Part shown: positions 51,562 to 63,809 of the stretch, piece after piece
How the letters are laid out: every line of letters starts with the position of its first letter
Position numbering within the stretch: position 1 is the first letter of the stretch
Source: an uncultured Clostridia bacterium
GTDB lineage: Bacteria; Bacillota; Clostridia; Oscillospirales; Ruminococcaceae
DNA length: 64,000 nt
Direction: 5' to 3'
Assembly (NCBI GenBank): GCA_947625375.1
Contig: CANQOC010000003.1
Span: 1 to 64,000 of the forward strand
Position numbers and translations under genes: made by a program
Notes under the pieces: generated by a model
Database searches by the model: none
Seen by the model: the letters and a program-made list of their open reading frames with translations, nothing else
What the model was told of the DNA's origin: nothing

Positions 51562-52707
51562 ATGTATATAACCGAATTTTCGGCGGACGGCTTTAAAAAC
51601 CTCACCGACGTGTCGATGAATCCGTCGTCCGGCGTCAACGTCATAATCGGCGAGAACGCACAGGGGAAGACCAATCTCATCGAGGCAATCTGGATGCTCT
51701 CGGGCGCAAGGAGCTTCCGCGGCACCAAGGAGAAGGACACCGTCGGCTTTGACCGCGACTTTGCGCGGCTTCGCCTCGTCCTTTCGACCGCCGAGCGCGA
51801 AAATACCCTCGAGGCCGTCCTTTCGAGAAACACAAGGGAAAAGCGGATACTTTTGAACGGCATTAAACAGCGCTATCTCTCCGGACTTTTCGGGACATTA
51901 AAGTGCGTAATCTTCACACCCGAGGACCTCGACCTCACCAAAGGCGCGCCGGATAACCGCAGAAGCTTTATCGACCTCTGCATTTCACAGATAAAGCCGG
52001 CGTATTCGCGGACATCGTCGAAATATGAAAACGTCCTCTTGCAGCGCAACACCCTTTTGAAGAACATCGCGCAGGGGATATCGAGTCCTTCCGACCTCGA
52101 CGTCTGGGACGAACAGATGGCGCGCCTCGGCGCGTATATCTCGGTGATAAGATATCAGTATGTCAAAAAGCTCCGCATTTTCGCAAAAAAGCTCTACGGC
52201 GAAATTTCTGGCGGAAAAGAGGAGCTCGGCCTGAAATATGTCTCGACGGTCTACCAAAGCCTCGAGGGGCGGTCGGACTGGTCGGGCGAACTGTCCGAGG
52301 CATATCTTGATATGCTCAGAAAGAACCGCGGCGAGGATATCCGCGTCGGGTTCACGCTTTCGGGGGTCCACCGCGACGACGTTGCTGTCGAGGTGAACGG
52401 AATTTCGGTCAAGGACTTCGGTTCACAGGGGCAGAACCGCTCTGCCGCGCTCTCAATGAAGCTTGCGCAGGCATATATCCTCTGTGAAGAGACCTCGGAG
52501 ATGCCGGTGATTCTCCTTGACGACGTTCTCTCCGAGCTCGACCGCTCGCGCCGGGATTTTATCATCACAAAGCTCAGCGGGATGCAGATTTTTATCACCG
52601 CCTGTGAACATATCCCAAAGCTTCGCGGAAAAAAATTCACCGTCAGCGGCGGACGCGTTTCGGCGCCGGGGAGGAAGAAAAAAGAGCGTCCCGCCGAAAA
52701 GCCGTGA
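51562..52707 (+). CDS. recF: DNA replication and repair protein RecF
   Basis: 381 residues, SMC-like ATPase that helps load RecA at gaps. Walker A GENAQGKTNLIEAI (residues 30-43), the RSFR-like GARSFRGTKEKD, GPHRDD-type SGVHRDD signature and Walker B VILLDDVLSELD. The C-terminal tail is basic (GRKKKERPAEKP). The start directly follows the S4 gene's stop (TAGATG), so translation is coupled. Confidence 0.94.
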   Translation: MYITEFSADGFKNLTDVSMNPSSGVNVIIGENAQGKTNLIEAIWMLSGARSFRGTKEKDTVGFDRDFARLRLVLSTAERENTLEAVLSRNTREKRILLNGIKQRYLSGLFGTLKCVIFTPEDLDLTKGAPDNRRSFIDLCISQIKPAYSRTSSKYENVLLQRNTLLKNIAQGISSPSDLDVWDEQMARLGAYISVIRYQYVKKLRIFAKKLYGEISGGKEELGLKYVSTVYQSLEGRSDWSGELSEAYLDMLRKNRGEDIRVGFTLSGVHRDDVAVEVNGISVKDFGSQGQNRSAALSMKLAQAYILCEETSEMPVILLDDVLSELDRSRRDFIITKLSGMQIFITACEHIPKLRGKKFTVSGGRVSAPGRKKKERPAEKP

Positions 52708-52719
52708 CAGGAGGAAAAA

Positions 52720-52995
52720 GTGATATTATATCTCGGAAACGGAATTTCCGCCGACCTTAAAACGGTCGTCGCGGTGATGGACATCGAAAAGGCGTCGACC
52801 GCAAAGAACACGAGGGAATACCTCGCGCTCGCCGGAAAGGCCGGGCGGGTCGTGTACTGCACATATGACATTCCGAAGAGCTTTGTCGTGACGCTTGACA
52901 GGGATTTTACCGAAAAGGTTTACGTCAGCTCGGTGACCGTCGGCACCCTTAAAAAGCGGATTGAAAAGTACAGTTTTGGTAGACATAAAGGATAA
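52720..52995 (+). CDS. remB: RemB (YaaB), DUF370 family regulator
   Basis: 91 residues. LYLGNGISADLKTVVAVMDIEKAS at the N-terminus and SSVTVGTLKKRIEKY at the C-terminal end match the extracellular-matrix regulatory protein RemB found between recF and gyrB in Firmicutes. GTG start after GACAGGAGGAAAAA. RemA-type relatives bind DNA as ring oligomers and activate matrix genes; RemB's role is less clear. Confidence 0.85.
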   Translation: MILYLGNGISADLKTVVAVMDIEKASTAKNTREYLALAGKAGRVVYCTYDIPKSFVVTLDRDFTEKVYVSSVTVGTLKKRIEKYSFGRHKG

Positions 52996-53005
52996 TTCCT
53001 TGTAA

Positions 53006-54988
<1,983 letters not shown>

Positions 54989-55045
54989 GCGTAAATTCTC
55001 TACATCGGGTATATATCAATAATAATATTACAGATAGGTGACACA

Positions 55046-55600
55046 ATGGAACTGTTAAAACTGCTCTATTCGATAGACGAAAACGAGTGGCTCGAGGGAT
55101 ATGACCTCTATCAGAAGCTTTATAAGCGAAGGTCGGTATATATCAAGGCGGCGATTTTCCTTATACCGCTTGTCCTCTTTATCCAGCAAATCTGGCTCGA
55201 CCCTCACTTTACGATGGGATACGTCTGTATCGCGGTCTGCCTTGCGGCAATCGTCTGTATCCTCCTGACGCCGTCGCTCGAGCGCAAAAACGTGATGCGG
55301 GCGCTCTCGGGAATCAGCGGGGACAGGTATCAGCTGACGCTCTTTGCCGATAAGCTTACGGTCGAGACGGTCGCACAGGAGAACCGCCCCGAAAACCTTG
55401 AACCCGACGGCTCGGGCGGGCTTATCCGCCCCGAAAATCCCGCGCCGACGGTCATCGGCTTTGACGACAGGAGCATGAAGGTCATTGAGACCGAAAAAAT
55501 CTTCGGCATATTCACCAAGCAGACAAGCATCGTCCTGCCGAAGCGCGAGATGAACGACCACGACGCCGAGACAATCAGAAAAACTCTAAACAGGGCGTAA
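55046..55600 (+). CDS. YcxB-like membrane protein (184 aa)
   Basis: Two adjacent membrane helices (about residues 33-51 and 57-75) followed by a cytoplasmic beta-rich domain with FGIFTKQTSIVLPKREM, a typical YcxB-family closing motif, and ERKNVMRALS after the second helix. Function of the family is unknown. AATAATATTACAGATAGGTGACACA precedes the ATG (weak AGGTGA). It interrupts gyrB and gyrA, a position occasionally seen in clostridia, and must be co-transcribed with them. Confidence 0.65.
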   Translation: MELLKLLYSIDENEWLEGYDLYQKLYKRRSVYIKAAIFLIPLVLFIQQIWLDPHFTMGYVCIAVCLAAIVCILLTPSLERKNVMRALSGISGDRYQLTLFADKLTVETVAQENRPENLEPDGSGGLIRPENPAPTVIGFDDRSMKVIETEKIFGIFTKQTSIVLPKREMNDHDAETIRKTLNRA

Positions 55601-55637
55601 TCAAGAGATATAAGAACATCAGAAAGAAGTTGATTTT

Positions 55638-58193
55638 TTGTTCGCAGAAGACAAGAAGATAGTCCAGAGGGACCTTAATAACGAGATGAAGGAGAGCTTC
55701 CTCGCATATTCGATGTCGGTCATAATCCAGCGCGCTCTGCCCGACGTCCGCGACGGGCTCAAGCCGGTCCACCGCCGTATTCTCTATACGATGTATGAGG
55801 ACGGACTTACTCCGGATAAGAAATACCTCAAGTGCGCGACGACGGTCGGCGACACTCTCGGACGCTATCACCCGCACGGCGACGCGTCGGTGTATGACGC
55901 GATGGTCAGATTGGCGCAGAAGTTTTCGATGAGATATCCCCTCGTCGACGGGCACGGAAACTTCGGCTCTGTCGACGGCGACCCGCCGGCCGCCTACCGT
56001 TATACCGAGTCGAAGATGGCAAAGATGGCGATGAATATGCTCACCGACATCGAGAAGGACACCGTCGACTGGATGCCGAACTATGACGACAGACTTAAGG
56101 AACCGGTAGTCCTTCCGTCAAGGTACCCGAACCTTCTGGTGAACGGCTCGGTCGGAATCGCCGTCGGAATGGCGACGAACGTCCCGCCGCACAATCTCGG
56201 CGAGGTAATCGACGGACTTAAGCTTGTCGCCGAAAATCCGGACTGCACTCTCGAAGAGCTGATGGAGAAGATTAAGGGTCCCGACTTCCCGACCGGCGGA
56301 ATCATCATGGGACGTGCGGGAATCCGCGCGGCATATGCCACCGGCAGGGCGAAGATTACGCTTCGCTCTAAGACCTCGATTGAGGAAATCGACGGGCGGA
56401 ACTGCATCGTCGTGACCGAAATCCCCTATATGGTCAACAAGGCGAGGCTCATCGAGTCGATTGCGCAGCTCGTCAAGGACAAGAGGGTCGACGGGATACA
56501 CTTTATCCGCGACGAGTCGGACCGCTCGGGAATGAGAATCGTCATCGAGCTTAAAAAAGAGGCAAATCCCCAGATTGTGCTGAATAAGCTCTTCACCTTT
56601 ACACAGCTTCAGGACACAGTCGGCATAATCATGCTCGCGCTTGTCAACGGCGTGCCGAAGGTTTTAAGCCTAAAGGAGATGCTCACCGAATACCTTGACT
56701 TCCAGGTCGAGGTCATCACCCGCCGCACAAGATATGACCTTAAAAAAGCGAGGGAGCGCGAGCATATCCTACAGGGTCTCGTTATCGCCCTCGACTATAT
56801 CGACGAGGTCATCAGAATCATAAGGGCGTCGAAGGGCCCGGTCGAGGCAAAGGCGGCCTTGGTCGAAAGGTTCGGAATCTCGGAAATACAGGCGGAATAT
56901 ATCGCGAACATGCGCTTGATTCAGCTTTCGGGCCTCGAGCGTCAGAAGATATATGACGAGCTCGCCGAGCTTGAAGAAAAAATCAACGACTTCGAGGACA
57001 TTTTGGCTCACCACGAGCGGGTCGTCGAAATCGTCATCAAGGAGAGCGAAGAGATTGCGGCAAAGTTTTCGGACGACCGCCGCACCGAAATCCAGTCGGT
57101 CAGCGGCGAGGTCGACATCGAGGACCTTATTCCCGAGGACATGAACGTAATCGCGCTGACCAACAACGGGTACATAAAGAGAACGAGCTCTTCGGAGTAT
57201 TCGGTCCAGAAGCGCGGCGGAAAGGGCGTTTCGGGCATGAAACAGCGCGAGGAGGACTTTGTCAGCTCGATGTATGTCTGCTCGACTCACGACAACGTGC
57301 TCTTCGTCACCGACAGGGGAATCATGTATAAGCTTAAGTGCTTCGAGATTCCCGAGGGGTCGAAGGCGTCGAGGGGGACCAACGTCATCAACCTCCTGCC
57401 GCTTCAGAACGGCGAGAAAATTGCCGCGATGCTCTATTGCCGCGAGTTCGACGACGACAGCTTTGTCACGATGGTGACGCGCGACGGAAAGATTAAACGC
57501 ACCCCGCTTTCGAGCTACCAGAATGTCAGGAAAAACGGCCTTATCGCAATCGGACTCGACCCCGGCGACGAAATCCGCGGCGCGCTTATGACCTCGGGCA
57601 GCGACGAGATATTTGTCGCAACGAGGGGCGGACGTATAATCCGGTTCGACGAAAGCGAGCTTCGGGCGATGAGCCGCTCGGCGCACGGCGTTCGGGCAAT
57701 AAAGCTCCGCGGCGGCGACGAGGTCGTCTCGATGGAGGTTATGAGAGAGGGCGCCGACGTCCTGACCGTAACCGACAAGGGATACGGCAGGCGGGTTGAC
57801 GCTTCGCTCTACCGCAAACAGCGCCGAGGCGGCTACGGAATCCTCAACTATAAGACCGGCGGCGCAAAGGGCGAGGTCTGCGGAATAAAGATTGTCGACG
57901 GCGACGAGGACGTCATTCTCATCTCGAACGACGGAATCATAATCCGCGTCCGGGTCGGCGACATCAGCGTTATGGGCCGCTATTCCGGCGGCGTCACGAT
58001 TATGCGCACAAAGGGCACCGATGATAGGCGAGTCGTCGCTTTCACCGCCGCCGAGCACGACGAAGAGGCCGAAATCGAGGAGGTCGAACAGCTCACCCCC
58101 GAGGAGCTCGCCGAAATCGCCCGCGCCGAGGCCGACGCCGAAAACGCCGAGGACGATATCCCCGACGACGAGGCGGGGGAAGAGGAAGAGTAA
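55638..58193 (+). CDS. gyrA: DNA gyrase subunit A
   Basis: 851 residues. Catalytic Tyr122 in AAYRYTE numbers exactly as in E. coli. The quinolone-determining stretch is [10 protein letters not shown]: residue 83 is Ala instead of Ser/Thr, residue 87 is Asp. Tower domain and coiled coil are complete; the C-terminal pinwheel has the GyrA box as QKRGGKGV, then repeated blades. A 45-residue acidic tail follows ([20 protein letters not shown]...). TTG start after AGAAAGAAGTTGATTT. Ends at a terminator. Confidence 0.96.
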   Translation: MFAEDKKIVQRDLNNEMKESFLAYSMSVIIQRALPDVRDGLKPVHRRILYTMYEDGLTPDKKYLKCATTVGDTLGRYHPHGDASVYDAMVRLAQKFSMRYPLVDGHGNFGSVDGDPPAAYRYTESKMAKMAMNMLTDIEKDTVDWMPNYDDRLKEPVVLPSRYPNLLVNGSVGIAVGMATNVPPHNLGEVIDGLKLVAENPDCTLEELMEKIKGPDFPTGGIIMGRAGIRAAYATGRAKITLRSKTSIEEIDGRNCIVVTEIPYMVNKARLIESIAQLVKDKRVDGIHFIRDESDRSGMRIVIELKKEANPQIVLNKLFTFTQLQDTVGIIMLALVNGVPKVLSLKEMLTEYLDFQVEVITRRTRYDLKKAREREHILQGLVIALDYIDEVIRIIRASKGPVEAKAALVERFGISEIQAEYIANMRLIQLSGLERQKIYDELAELEEKINDFEDILAHHERVVEIVIKESEEIAAKFSDDRRTEIQSVSGEVDIEDLIPEDMNVIALTNNGYIKRTSSSEYSVQKRGGKGVSGMKQREEDFVSSMYVCSTHDNVLFVTDRGIMYKLKCFEIPEGSKASRGTNVINLLPLQNGEKIAAMLYCREFDDDSFVTMVTRDGKIKRTPLSSYQNVRKNGLIAIGLDPGDEIRGALMTSGSDEIFVATRGGRIIRFDESELRAMSRSAHGVRAIKLRGGDEVVSMEVMREGADVLTVTDKGYGRRVDASLYRKQRRGGYGILNYKTGGAKGEVCGIKIVDGDEDVILISNDGIIIRVRVGDISVMGRYSGGVTIMRTKGTDDRRVVAFTAAEHDEEAEIEEVEQLTPEELAEIARAEADAENAEDDIPDDEAGEEEE

Positions 58194-58226
58194 AGCAACT
58201 CCGAGGCAAGCGCAGACAGGTAAAAA

Positions 58227-58262
58227 TAAGCAGGAAAACTCGCAAGGGCTTTCCTGCTCTTT
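58227..58262 (+). terminator. Terminator of gyrA
   Basis: AGCAGGAAAAC pairs with GGCTTTCCTGCT, followed by CTTTTTTG. Convergent with the ABC operon. Confidence 0.8.
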
Positions 58263-58281
58263 TTTGTTACGTTTTCTCCCC

Positions 58282-58911
58282 TCACCCTCTGTAAATCTCC
58301 CCTCTTTTCAGCCGCACCGTCTCGTCCGCGCGCTTCGCCACCTTGTCCGAGTGCGTCACGATTACCACGCACTTGTTCAGCTTCCGCGCGCAGTCTCTCA
58401 GAACGTCCGCGATTTCCTCGGCGGTGTCCTCGTCAAGATTCCCGGTCGGCTCGTCCGCGAGGATAACTCTTGCGCTGCTCGCCAGCGCCCGGGCAATCGC
58501 CACCCGCTGCTGCTGTCCGCCCGACAGTCGCAGCACGTTCCGCTTCGCCTCCTCCCGCGTGAGTCCCAAGCGCTCTAAAATCGGCAGCGGCGGCTTCTTC
58601 GATGTCAGCGCCACGTTCTCCGCCGGCGTCATATAATCAATCAGGTTATAGTTCTGAAAGATAAACGCGACGTTGTTCTTCCGGTGAAAGGCGAGACCCC
58701 GCTTCGAGATGTCCTCGCCGTCAAAAATAATCTGCCCGCCGGTGGGACTGTCTAATCCGCCCAAAAGCGAGAGCAGGGTCGTCTTTCCGCACCCGCTCGG
58801 GCCTAAAATCGCGTAGATTTTTCCCGACTCGAATCCGACCGTGACGTTTTTAAGAACCGCCTTTTTTCCGTCATAGGAATAGGCGGCGTTCCGCGCCTCC
58901 AAAATGCTCAT
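58282..58911 (-). CDS. ABC transporter ATP-binding protein (MacB/LolD-type)
   Basis: 209 residues. Walker A GPSGCGKTT, Q-loop FQNYNL, signature LSGGQQQRVAIARAL, Walker B VILADEPTGNLD and H-loop VTHSD are all intact. MacB/Lol-type ATPases pair with FtsX-like permeases to move peptides or lipids by mechanical transmission. Encoded last in a minus-strand run with two such permeases and a two-component system. Cargo unknown; such systems in Firmicutes often sense or expel antimicrobial peptides. Confidence 0.9.
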   Translation of the reverse strand: MSILEARNAAYSYDGKKAVLKNVTVGFESGKIYAILGPSGCGKTTLLSLLGGLDSPTGGQIIFDGEDISKRGLAFHRKNNVAFIFQNYNLIDYMTPAENVALTSKKPPLPILERLGLTREEAKRNVLRLSGGQQQRVAIARALASSARVILADEPTGNLDEDTAEEIADVLRDCARKLNKCVVIVTHSDKVAKRADETVRLKRGEIYRG

Positions 58912-58923
58912 TGTATATCCTCC

Positions 58924-60207
58924 TTAACTTATTTTTGCGAGAATGTCCCTCGGATTTGCGCGGACGACCGTCCACGACGAAACCGCGACCGCCGCCGCAA
59001 TCAGCAAAAATCCAATTATGCACAGCGGGGGCAGATATTCCGCGCCGATTTTCACTTCGAGGTTTGCCGGCGTCAGCAATTCGCCGGCTTTTTCGGCAGT
59101 CAGACCGCTCAGCGGCACGGCCGCCGCAAGCGAAACCGCGGCAGTGAGCGCGGCCTCGGCGAAGAGCTGCAGGACGATATTTGCCCTGCTCACGCCGACG
59201 GAAAGAAGGATTCCGATTTCCGTTTTCCAGCCTCTGACGCGAACCGTCAGCAGCAGCGCCGATATCGCCGCGCCGACGGCGGCTATGATTATGATTGTCA
59301 TGTTCACGGATTTTTGCAGCGACGTCAGCGGCGCGGAAACGGCGTCGTACTCTTCGGTGTCGATGCGCAGTTTGAGGGTCTTTCCCGCGAGCTCCGGCAG
59401 GGCAGAAATCCGGTCACAGACGCTCTGAACGTCGGTCGGGTCGTCTGCATAGACCGTCAACTGCTGGTAGCCGCTGAGTCCGTCCTCGAACAGCTCGAAC
59501 ATCGTCGCGTAGTCGATATATCCGCGGTTTGCGGGGATTTCGTCGACGGTAAGGGCGTTCCCCGACGTGCCCTCGGTGCCGTCGAAAATGCCGATTATTT
59601 CAAATTCGGTGACGGCGTCCGTGTCGAGCGAGTACATCTTAACACTGCCGCCGACCGACAGTCCGTTATAGTCGGCGAGCTCTTTTGAAATCAGGCAGAC
59701 GCGCCTGTCGCCGGGCGCGATGTGTCTGCCGTCCGTCAGCTTATATTTTCCGCTCTGAAACGCGGCGCATTTTTCGCTCGAAAGCGTCGCGGTATAGCTC
59801 GACGCCTCGCCGTAGGGCGTATAGCTCAGGTCGAACGCGGCGGGGATATAGCCGAAATCGACGCCCGCGCCGTAATAGGCCGCGGTGTCCTCGGCGTTGA
59901 GACCGGCGACGCCGTCGATACCCGAAATCGCGGTCACGATGTCTGGCGTAATAAGGTCGCCGGTGTAGCCGTAGACGGTTCCCCAACTGTTCTGCACGCC
60001 GGCGTCCATGTTGCCGTCGGTGTCGGGTTCAAGGACGATTTTCCCTCCGACGGCGGTCCGAACGCCCGCTGCGGCGGTGTATGCCGCGTCGCGGACGGCG
60101 ATTGCGGTGAGCAGGAATGACGCGATTATAGTTAATGTCAAAAACAGAATCGCGGTTCTGAGGCGCTGTCTTGCGCAGTAGAGAATTGCCCTTTTTATGA
60201 AGCTCAT
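58924..60207 (-). CDS. FtsX-like ABC permease
   Basis: 427 residues: one N-terminal membrane helix (about 17-40), a roughly 240-residue extracellular domain (MacB periplasmic-core-like), then three C-terminal helices (about 270-415). The RGWKTEIGILLSVGVSRANIV coupling helix between helices 2 and 3 is the FtsX signature. Ends SWTVVRANPRDILAKIS, again characteristic. 12 nt from both the second permease gene and the ATPase gene. Confidence 0.88.
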   Translation of the reverse strand: MSFIKRAILYCARQRLRTAILFLTLTIIASFLLTAIAVRDAAYTAAAGVRTAVGGKIVLEPDTDGNMDAGVQNSWGTVYGYTGDLITPDIVTAISGIDGVAGLNAEDTAAYYGAGVDFGYIPAAFDLSYTPYGEASSYTATLSSEKCAAFQSGKYKLTDGRHIAPGDRRVCLISKELADYNGLSVGGSVKMYSLDTDAVTEFEIIGIFDGTEGTSGNALTVDEIPANRGYIDYATMFELFEDGLSGYQQLTVYADDPTDVQSVCDRISALPELAGKTLKLRIDTEEYDAVSAPLTSLQKSVNMTIIIIAAVGAAISALLLTVRVRGWKTEIGILLSVGVSRANIVLQLFAEAALTAAVSLAAAVPLSGLTAEKAGELLTPANLEVKIGAEYLPPLCIIGFLLIAAAVAVSSWTVVRANPRDILAKIS

Positions 60208-60219
60208 TCGGATAACCTC

Positions 60220-61566
60220 CTAAATCATTTTTGACAAAATTTCCTTGGGACTCAGGCGCATGATTGCGGCGGACGAGAGGAGAGTCGACGCTGTGACCGC
60301 GGAAATTTGGCAGAGATAAATCAGCGCAATTTTTGCGCCGCCGAGGGTCATGTAACCGCTGTTGTTCACTCCCGCCGTCAGCGCTTTTTCGCTCAGAATT
60401 CCGGGCAGACTGCCGAACAAAGCGCGCTCCAAAGTTCCCGAAACACACAGGGAAGCGGCATGAGAAAAAATCAACGCAAGCGCGGTCACGGAAAGCACTT
60501 CAAGCAAAAATTGCGCCAGAATTTCCGATTTGGATATCCCCGCCGCAAGCGTAATTCCCGCTTCCCGCAAGCGTCCGCGGATACAAAGCGTCAGCATAAG
60601 AACAAGCACCGCCGCGCCGACAATCGGCACGAGGACGAGAAGAGTTTTCGTCAATCCGCCGAGGGTCTTCATCCCGTCGGAAATCTCGGAGTAACGAAAG
60701 TCGTTTGTGCGGATAAAGTGCGTCGACCAGTCGATTGACCGAATGGCTCTGACCCGCCGGATAACGCCGCCGAGCTCGGACGGGTCGGCGACGAAAAACC
60801 CGACCTCGCCGGTATAGACTCCCGCCTCGCTTTCATTAAGCTCGTTAAGCACGTCGAGGCTCGCGTAAATCCCGTTTTCCGAAAGACCGGCGGTCGGCTT
60901 TGGGGCGGCGTCATCGGTTTTGAGCCTGTAAATCCCCGCCACCTCGACCCGATAAAACGCGGTTTTGACGGCGATTTCGTCGACATATTCGCCGTCAATT
61001 TCGCCTAATTTTGCGTGGGTCAGCGTGACAAAATCCCCAACCGAAAGATGATTATAGTCCGCCAACCGTTCGCTGATGAGGATTTTCCCGCGGTCGGATT
61101 CGATGATGTGCTCCCCCGAAATCAGCACGGCGGTTTTGTCCGCAAAATCGGGCGCAAGCGCGGAAAAACCGAGCGCCGTGACCGCCCCCATATCGCTCTC
61201 GGCCGTGTGCCGGTCGCCGGGGATAAAGCGGATTTCATCGCTCTTCGCGAAGCCGTAATTTATCGGGTTAAAGCGCGCGATTCCGCCGATTTTCATGATT
61301 TCGTCAACCGCGTTCTGCGTGATGTTTGCGCCGCTTTCCCTGACCTCGATCCCGCCGAAATCATTCGCCGAAATTTCGGTCTTTGCGCGGATATAAAACG
61401 CCGCGCCGAGCGACGAGCGGATATCCCCCGACAGCATTTCCGAAGCGTTCAGCACCCCGAAGCTTGACACAAGAAAAACCGCGACGGTAAAATTCAGGAG
61501 AAACAGACCGAGCGCCTTCCCCCTTTTGCGCGTCACATATAAAAACGCCCTTTGCGCGAAATTCAT
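60220..61566 (-). CDS. FtsX-like ABC permease
   Basis: 448 residues with the same architecture as the downstream permease (N-terminal helix about 17-38, external domain, three C-terminal helices) and the coupling segment RGRLREAGITLAAGISKSEIL; it ends MRLSPKEILSKMI. Only modest identity with the other permease, so probably a heterodimer pair. Preceded by GTCAGGAAGGGGG and 116 nt after the kinase gene. Confidence 0.88.
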   Translation of the reverse strand: MNFAQRAFLYVTRKRGKALGLFLLNFTVAVFLVSSFGVLNASEMLSGDIRSSLGAAFYIRAKTEISANDFGGIEVRESGANITQNAVDEIMKIGGIARFNPINYGFAKSDEIRFIPGDRHTAESDMGAVTALGFSALAPDFADKTAVLISGEHIIESDRGKILISERLADYNHLSVGDFVTLTHAKLGEIDGEYVDEIAVKTAFYRVEVAGIYRLKTDDAAPKPTAGLSENGIYASLDVLNELNESEAGVYTGEVGFFVADPSELGGVIRRVRAIRSIDWSTHFIRTNDFRYSEISDGMKTLGGLTKTLLVLVPIVGAAVLVLMLTLCIRGRLREAGITLAAGISKSEILAQFLLEVLSVTALALIFSHAASLCVSGTLERALFGSLPGILSEKALTAGVNNSGYMTLGGAKIALIYLCQISAVTASTLLSSAAIMRLSPKEILSKMI

Positions 61567-61681
61567 TCCGCCGACCCCCTTCCTGACCCCATCATACCGC
61601 CCGGCGGTTAGTTTTTGGTTCGGATTTCGTATGATTTTGATTAGAAAAAGCCGCCGGCGGTCTGCCGACAGCTTCGGAATT

Positions 61682-63002
61682 TCAGCCGAGATATACGGAA
61701 AATTCGACGCCCCTCGGAGTGTTTCGGAGGGTGTACCCCATGCCGTGGAGGTCTAAAATTGTTTTGACGATATAAAGTCCCAGACCGCTGCCGCCGGTGG
61801 ACTTGCTCCGCGATTTGTCCGCGCGGTAAAACGGCGTGAACATCTGCGGGAGGTCGCCCTCGGGAATGAAGACGCCGGTGTTTTCAACGGTGAGGACGCC
61901 GTGTCCCATGGAAATAAAGACCTCCGCGCCGTCGGGGGAGTGCCGGACGGCGTTGCCGATGATATTTGACAGCGCCTTTTGCCAAAGATTGCGGTTCACA
62001 GTTATGATAATATCACTGATTATATTTTGATGTATCGCAATATTCTTTTCGGCCGCGATGGGCGATAAGGCCTCTATGGTTTCATTGACCGACGAAAGGA
62101 GCGAGACCTCTTCCAAGCTGTCCCGGAGGTTCATATTTTCGGTCTTTGATATCGCGATGATTTCCCCGACGAGGCGCTCGATGTCTTCCGCCGCCCTGAG
62201 CGCCTCGGGGAGATATTTGTCGCGGTTTTTATAGTCCCCGTACCCCAAAATCATGTTTTCAAGCTGACCTTTGAGGACCGTCAGCGGCGTTTTCAGCTCG
62301 TGCGACACCGCCGCGAAGAAGCGCTTGCGCTGTTCCCCGAGCTCCCGAAATTTCTCTACGTCTGCCGTGAGCTCCGCCATCGCGGTCTGCCATGGTGTTT
62401 AAATTTGAGGCGAGCACGCCGATTTCGTCGCCGCTTTTTATTTCACACCGACAGGTCAGGTCGAGCGAGGTCATGCGCTCGGAAATCCGGCTGATTCCGG
62501 CAATCGGCGCGACGATGATTTTGCTGCAAATAAGCGCGCTCAGGGCGGACAGCAGGACGACTATGCAAAAAATGACCGGCAAAAGGCGGAGCATAAGCGC
62601 GAAAATCCGCTCCGCCGTCTGCGTCAGAGAGGTCAGCACAAGCAAATACCGCGAGCCGTCCGAAAAGGCGATGTCGGCGGTGATGTTCGATGTCGCGGCG
62701 GTCCGCCCTTCGGATTGAATCTCGCCGAAATAAACGGTTTTTTCGCCGTCGGTCAGCATCGCGGCGGAGTCATTTTGAATACAGAAAGCACAGATTTTTT
62801 CGACGCCGTCGCCGTAGCCGATGCCGCAAAGCTCGGAAATAAGCGCGTCGGCGTTTTCTTCCGTCTGCCTGTCCGACATAATCTGATACTGCCTCGGCAG
62901 GACCGCCAGCAGGACGGCGCAGATGACCGCGCAGCAGACCGCGAGTGCGCCGAAGACCCACAAAAACGCCTTGGCGCAGAGGCTGTTCCTAATCCTTCGC
63001 AA
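61682..63002 (-). pseudogene. Sensor histidine kinase split by a frameshift
   Basis: Membrane sensor kinase: TM1 (about residues 12-34), external loop, TM2, HAMP (IAGISRISERMTSLDL...), HisKA with FFAAVSHELKTPLTVLKGQ, and HATPase with NIIGNAVRHSPDGAEV, then SGLGLYIV. The frame changes once near 62385: the N-terminal half reads ...NLNTMAD then RDGGAH, while the rest starts at GCG ATG GCG GAG CTC (AMAELTADVEKFREL). Removing one C from GACCGCGATG restores a single protein. TTG start overlapping the response-regulator stop. Real mutation or sequencing slip. Confidence 0.8.
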
Positions 63003-63654
63003 TTTTATAACCCACCCCTCTGACCGTTTCGATATAGCCGACGTTCAGCTTCCGCCGCAGGTTCATGATGTGAAAATTCACGCCCTTTTCGCCGCCGACG
63101 AAGTCGTAACCCCACGCGAGGTTGAGTAAATCGTTCCGCGTAAACACCCGCCCGACGTTCTTCATGAAGAGCAGCAAAATTTCAAATTCCAGCCTCGTCA
63201 GCGCGACCTCTTTCCCGGCGACGCAGACCCGCCGCTCCGCCTCGCAGATTGATAAATCCTTATATCGGAGGGTCTTGGTTTCGTCGTCATGAGCCGTCCT
63301 CCTGAGCAGTGCCTCGACGCGCTTCAGCACGAGCCGGACCGAAAACGGCTTTGTGATGTAGTCGTCGGCAAGCTTGTCGAAACCCTTGATTTGCGCGTCC
63401 TCCGAGTCGAGCGCGGTCAGAAGGATTATCGGCACGCGCGACTCCCGCCGGATTGTCTCGCAGACGCGGTACCCGTCGAGCTTCGGCAGCATGATGTCCA
63501 AAATTATCAGGTCAGCCGCCTGTGCCCGGAACGCGTTGAGCCCCTCGACCCCGTCCGCCGCGCAGACGACCCCGTAACCCGCGGATTTAAGCGGCTCGGC
63601 GAGAATCTGCCGAATCGCCGCCTCGTCCTCGATAATAAGTATTTTTTCGTTCAT
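62989..63654 (-). CDS. OmpR/PhoB-family response regulator
   Basis: 221 residues. Receiver domain with IIEDE (acidic pocket), LILDIMLP (phospho-acceptor Asp53), TALDSED (Thr) and the Lys in ITKPF; then a winged-helix trans_reg_C domain (LTRLEFEILLLFMKNVGRVFTRNDLLNLAWG ... VNFHIMNLRRKL). Usual GADDY reads LADDY. Overlaps the kinase by 14 nt and heads the TCS-ABC run. Likely drives the transporter genes downstream. GGAGGTCTGCGT precedes the ATG. Confidence 0.93.
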   Translation of the reverse strand: MNEKILIIEDEAAIRQILAEPLKSAGYGVVCAADGVEGLNAFRAQAADLIILDIMLPKLDGYRVCETIRRESRVPIILLTALDSEDAQIKGFDKLADDYITKPFSVRLVLKRVEALLRRTAHDDETKTLRYKDLSICEAERRVCVAGKEVALTRLEFEILLLFMKNVGRVFTRNDLLNLAWGYDFVGGEKGVNFHIMNLRRKLNVGYIETVRGVGYKIAKD

Positions 63655-63809
63655 ACGCAGACCTCCGGGAATATTTTAGCAGGGGATTATTAGGGTTTGG
63701 TTAGATTTTACCCCTCCGCGGGAAAATCGGGAGGGAGGTTTGATGAATTTTGGGTGAAGGGGGAAGCGCCCCGTCATGATTGACAGAGCGCTTTTTAAAG
63801 GTGATATAT

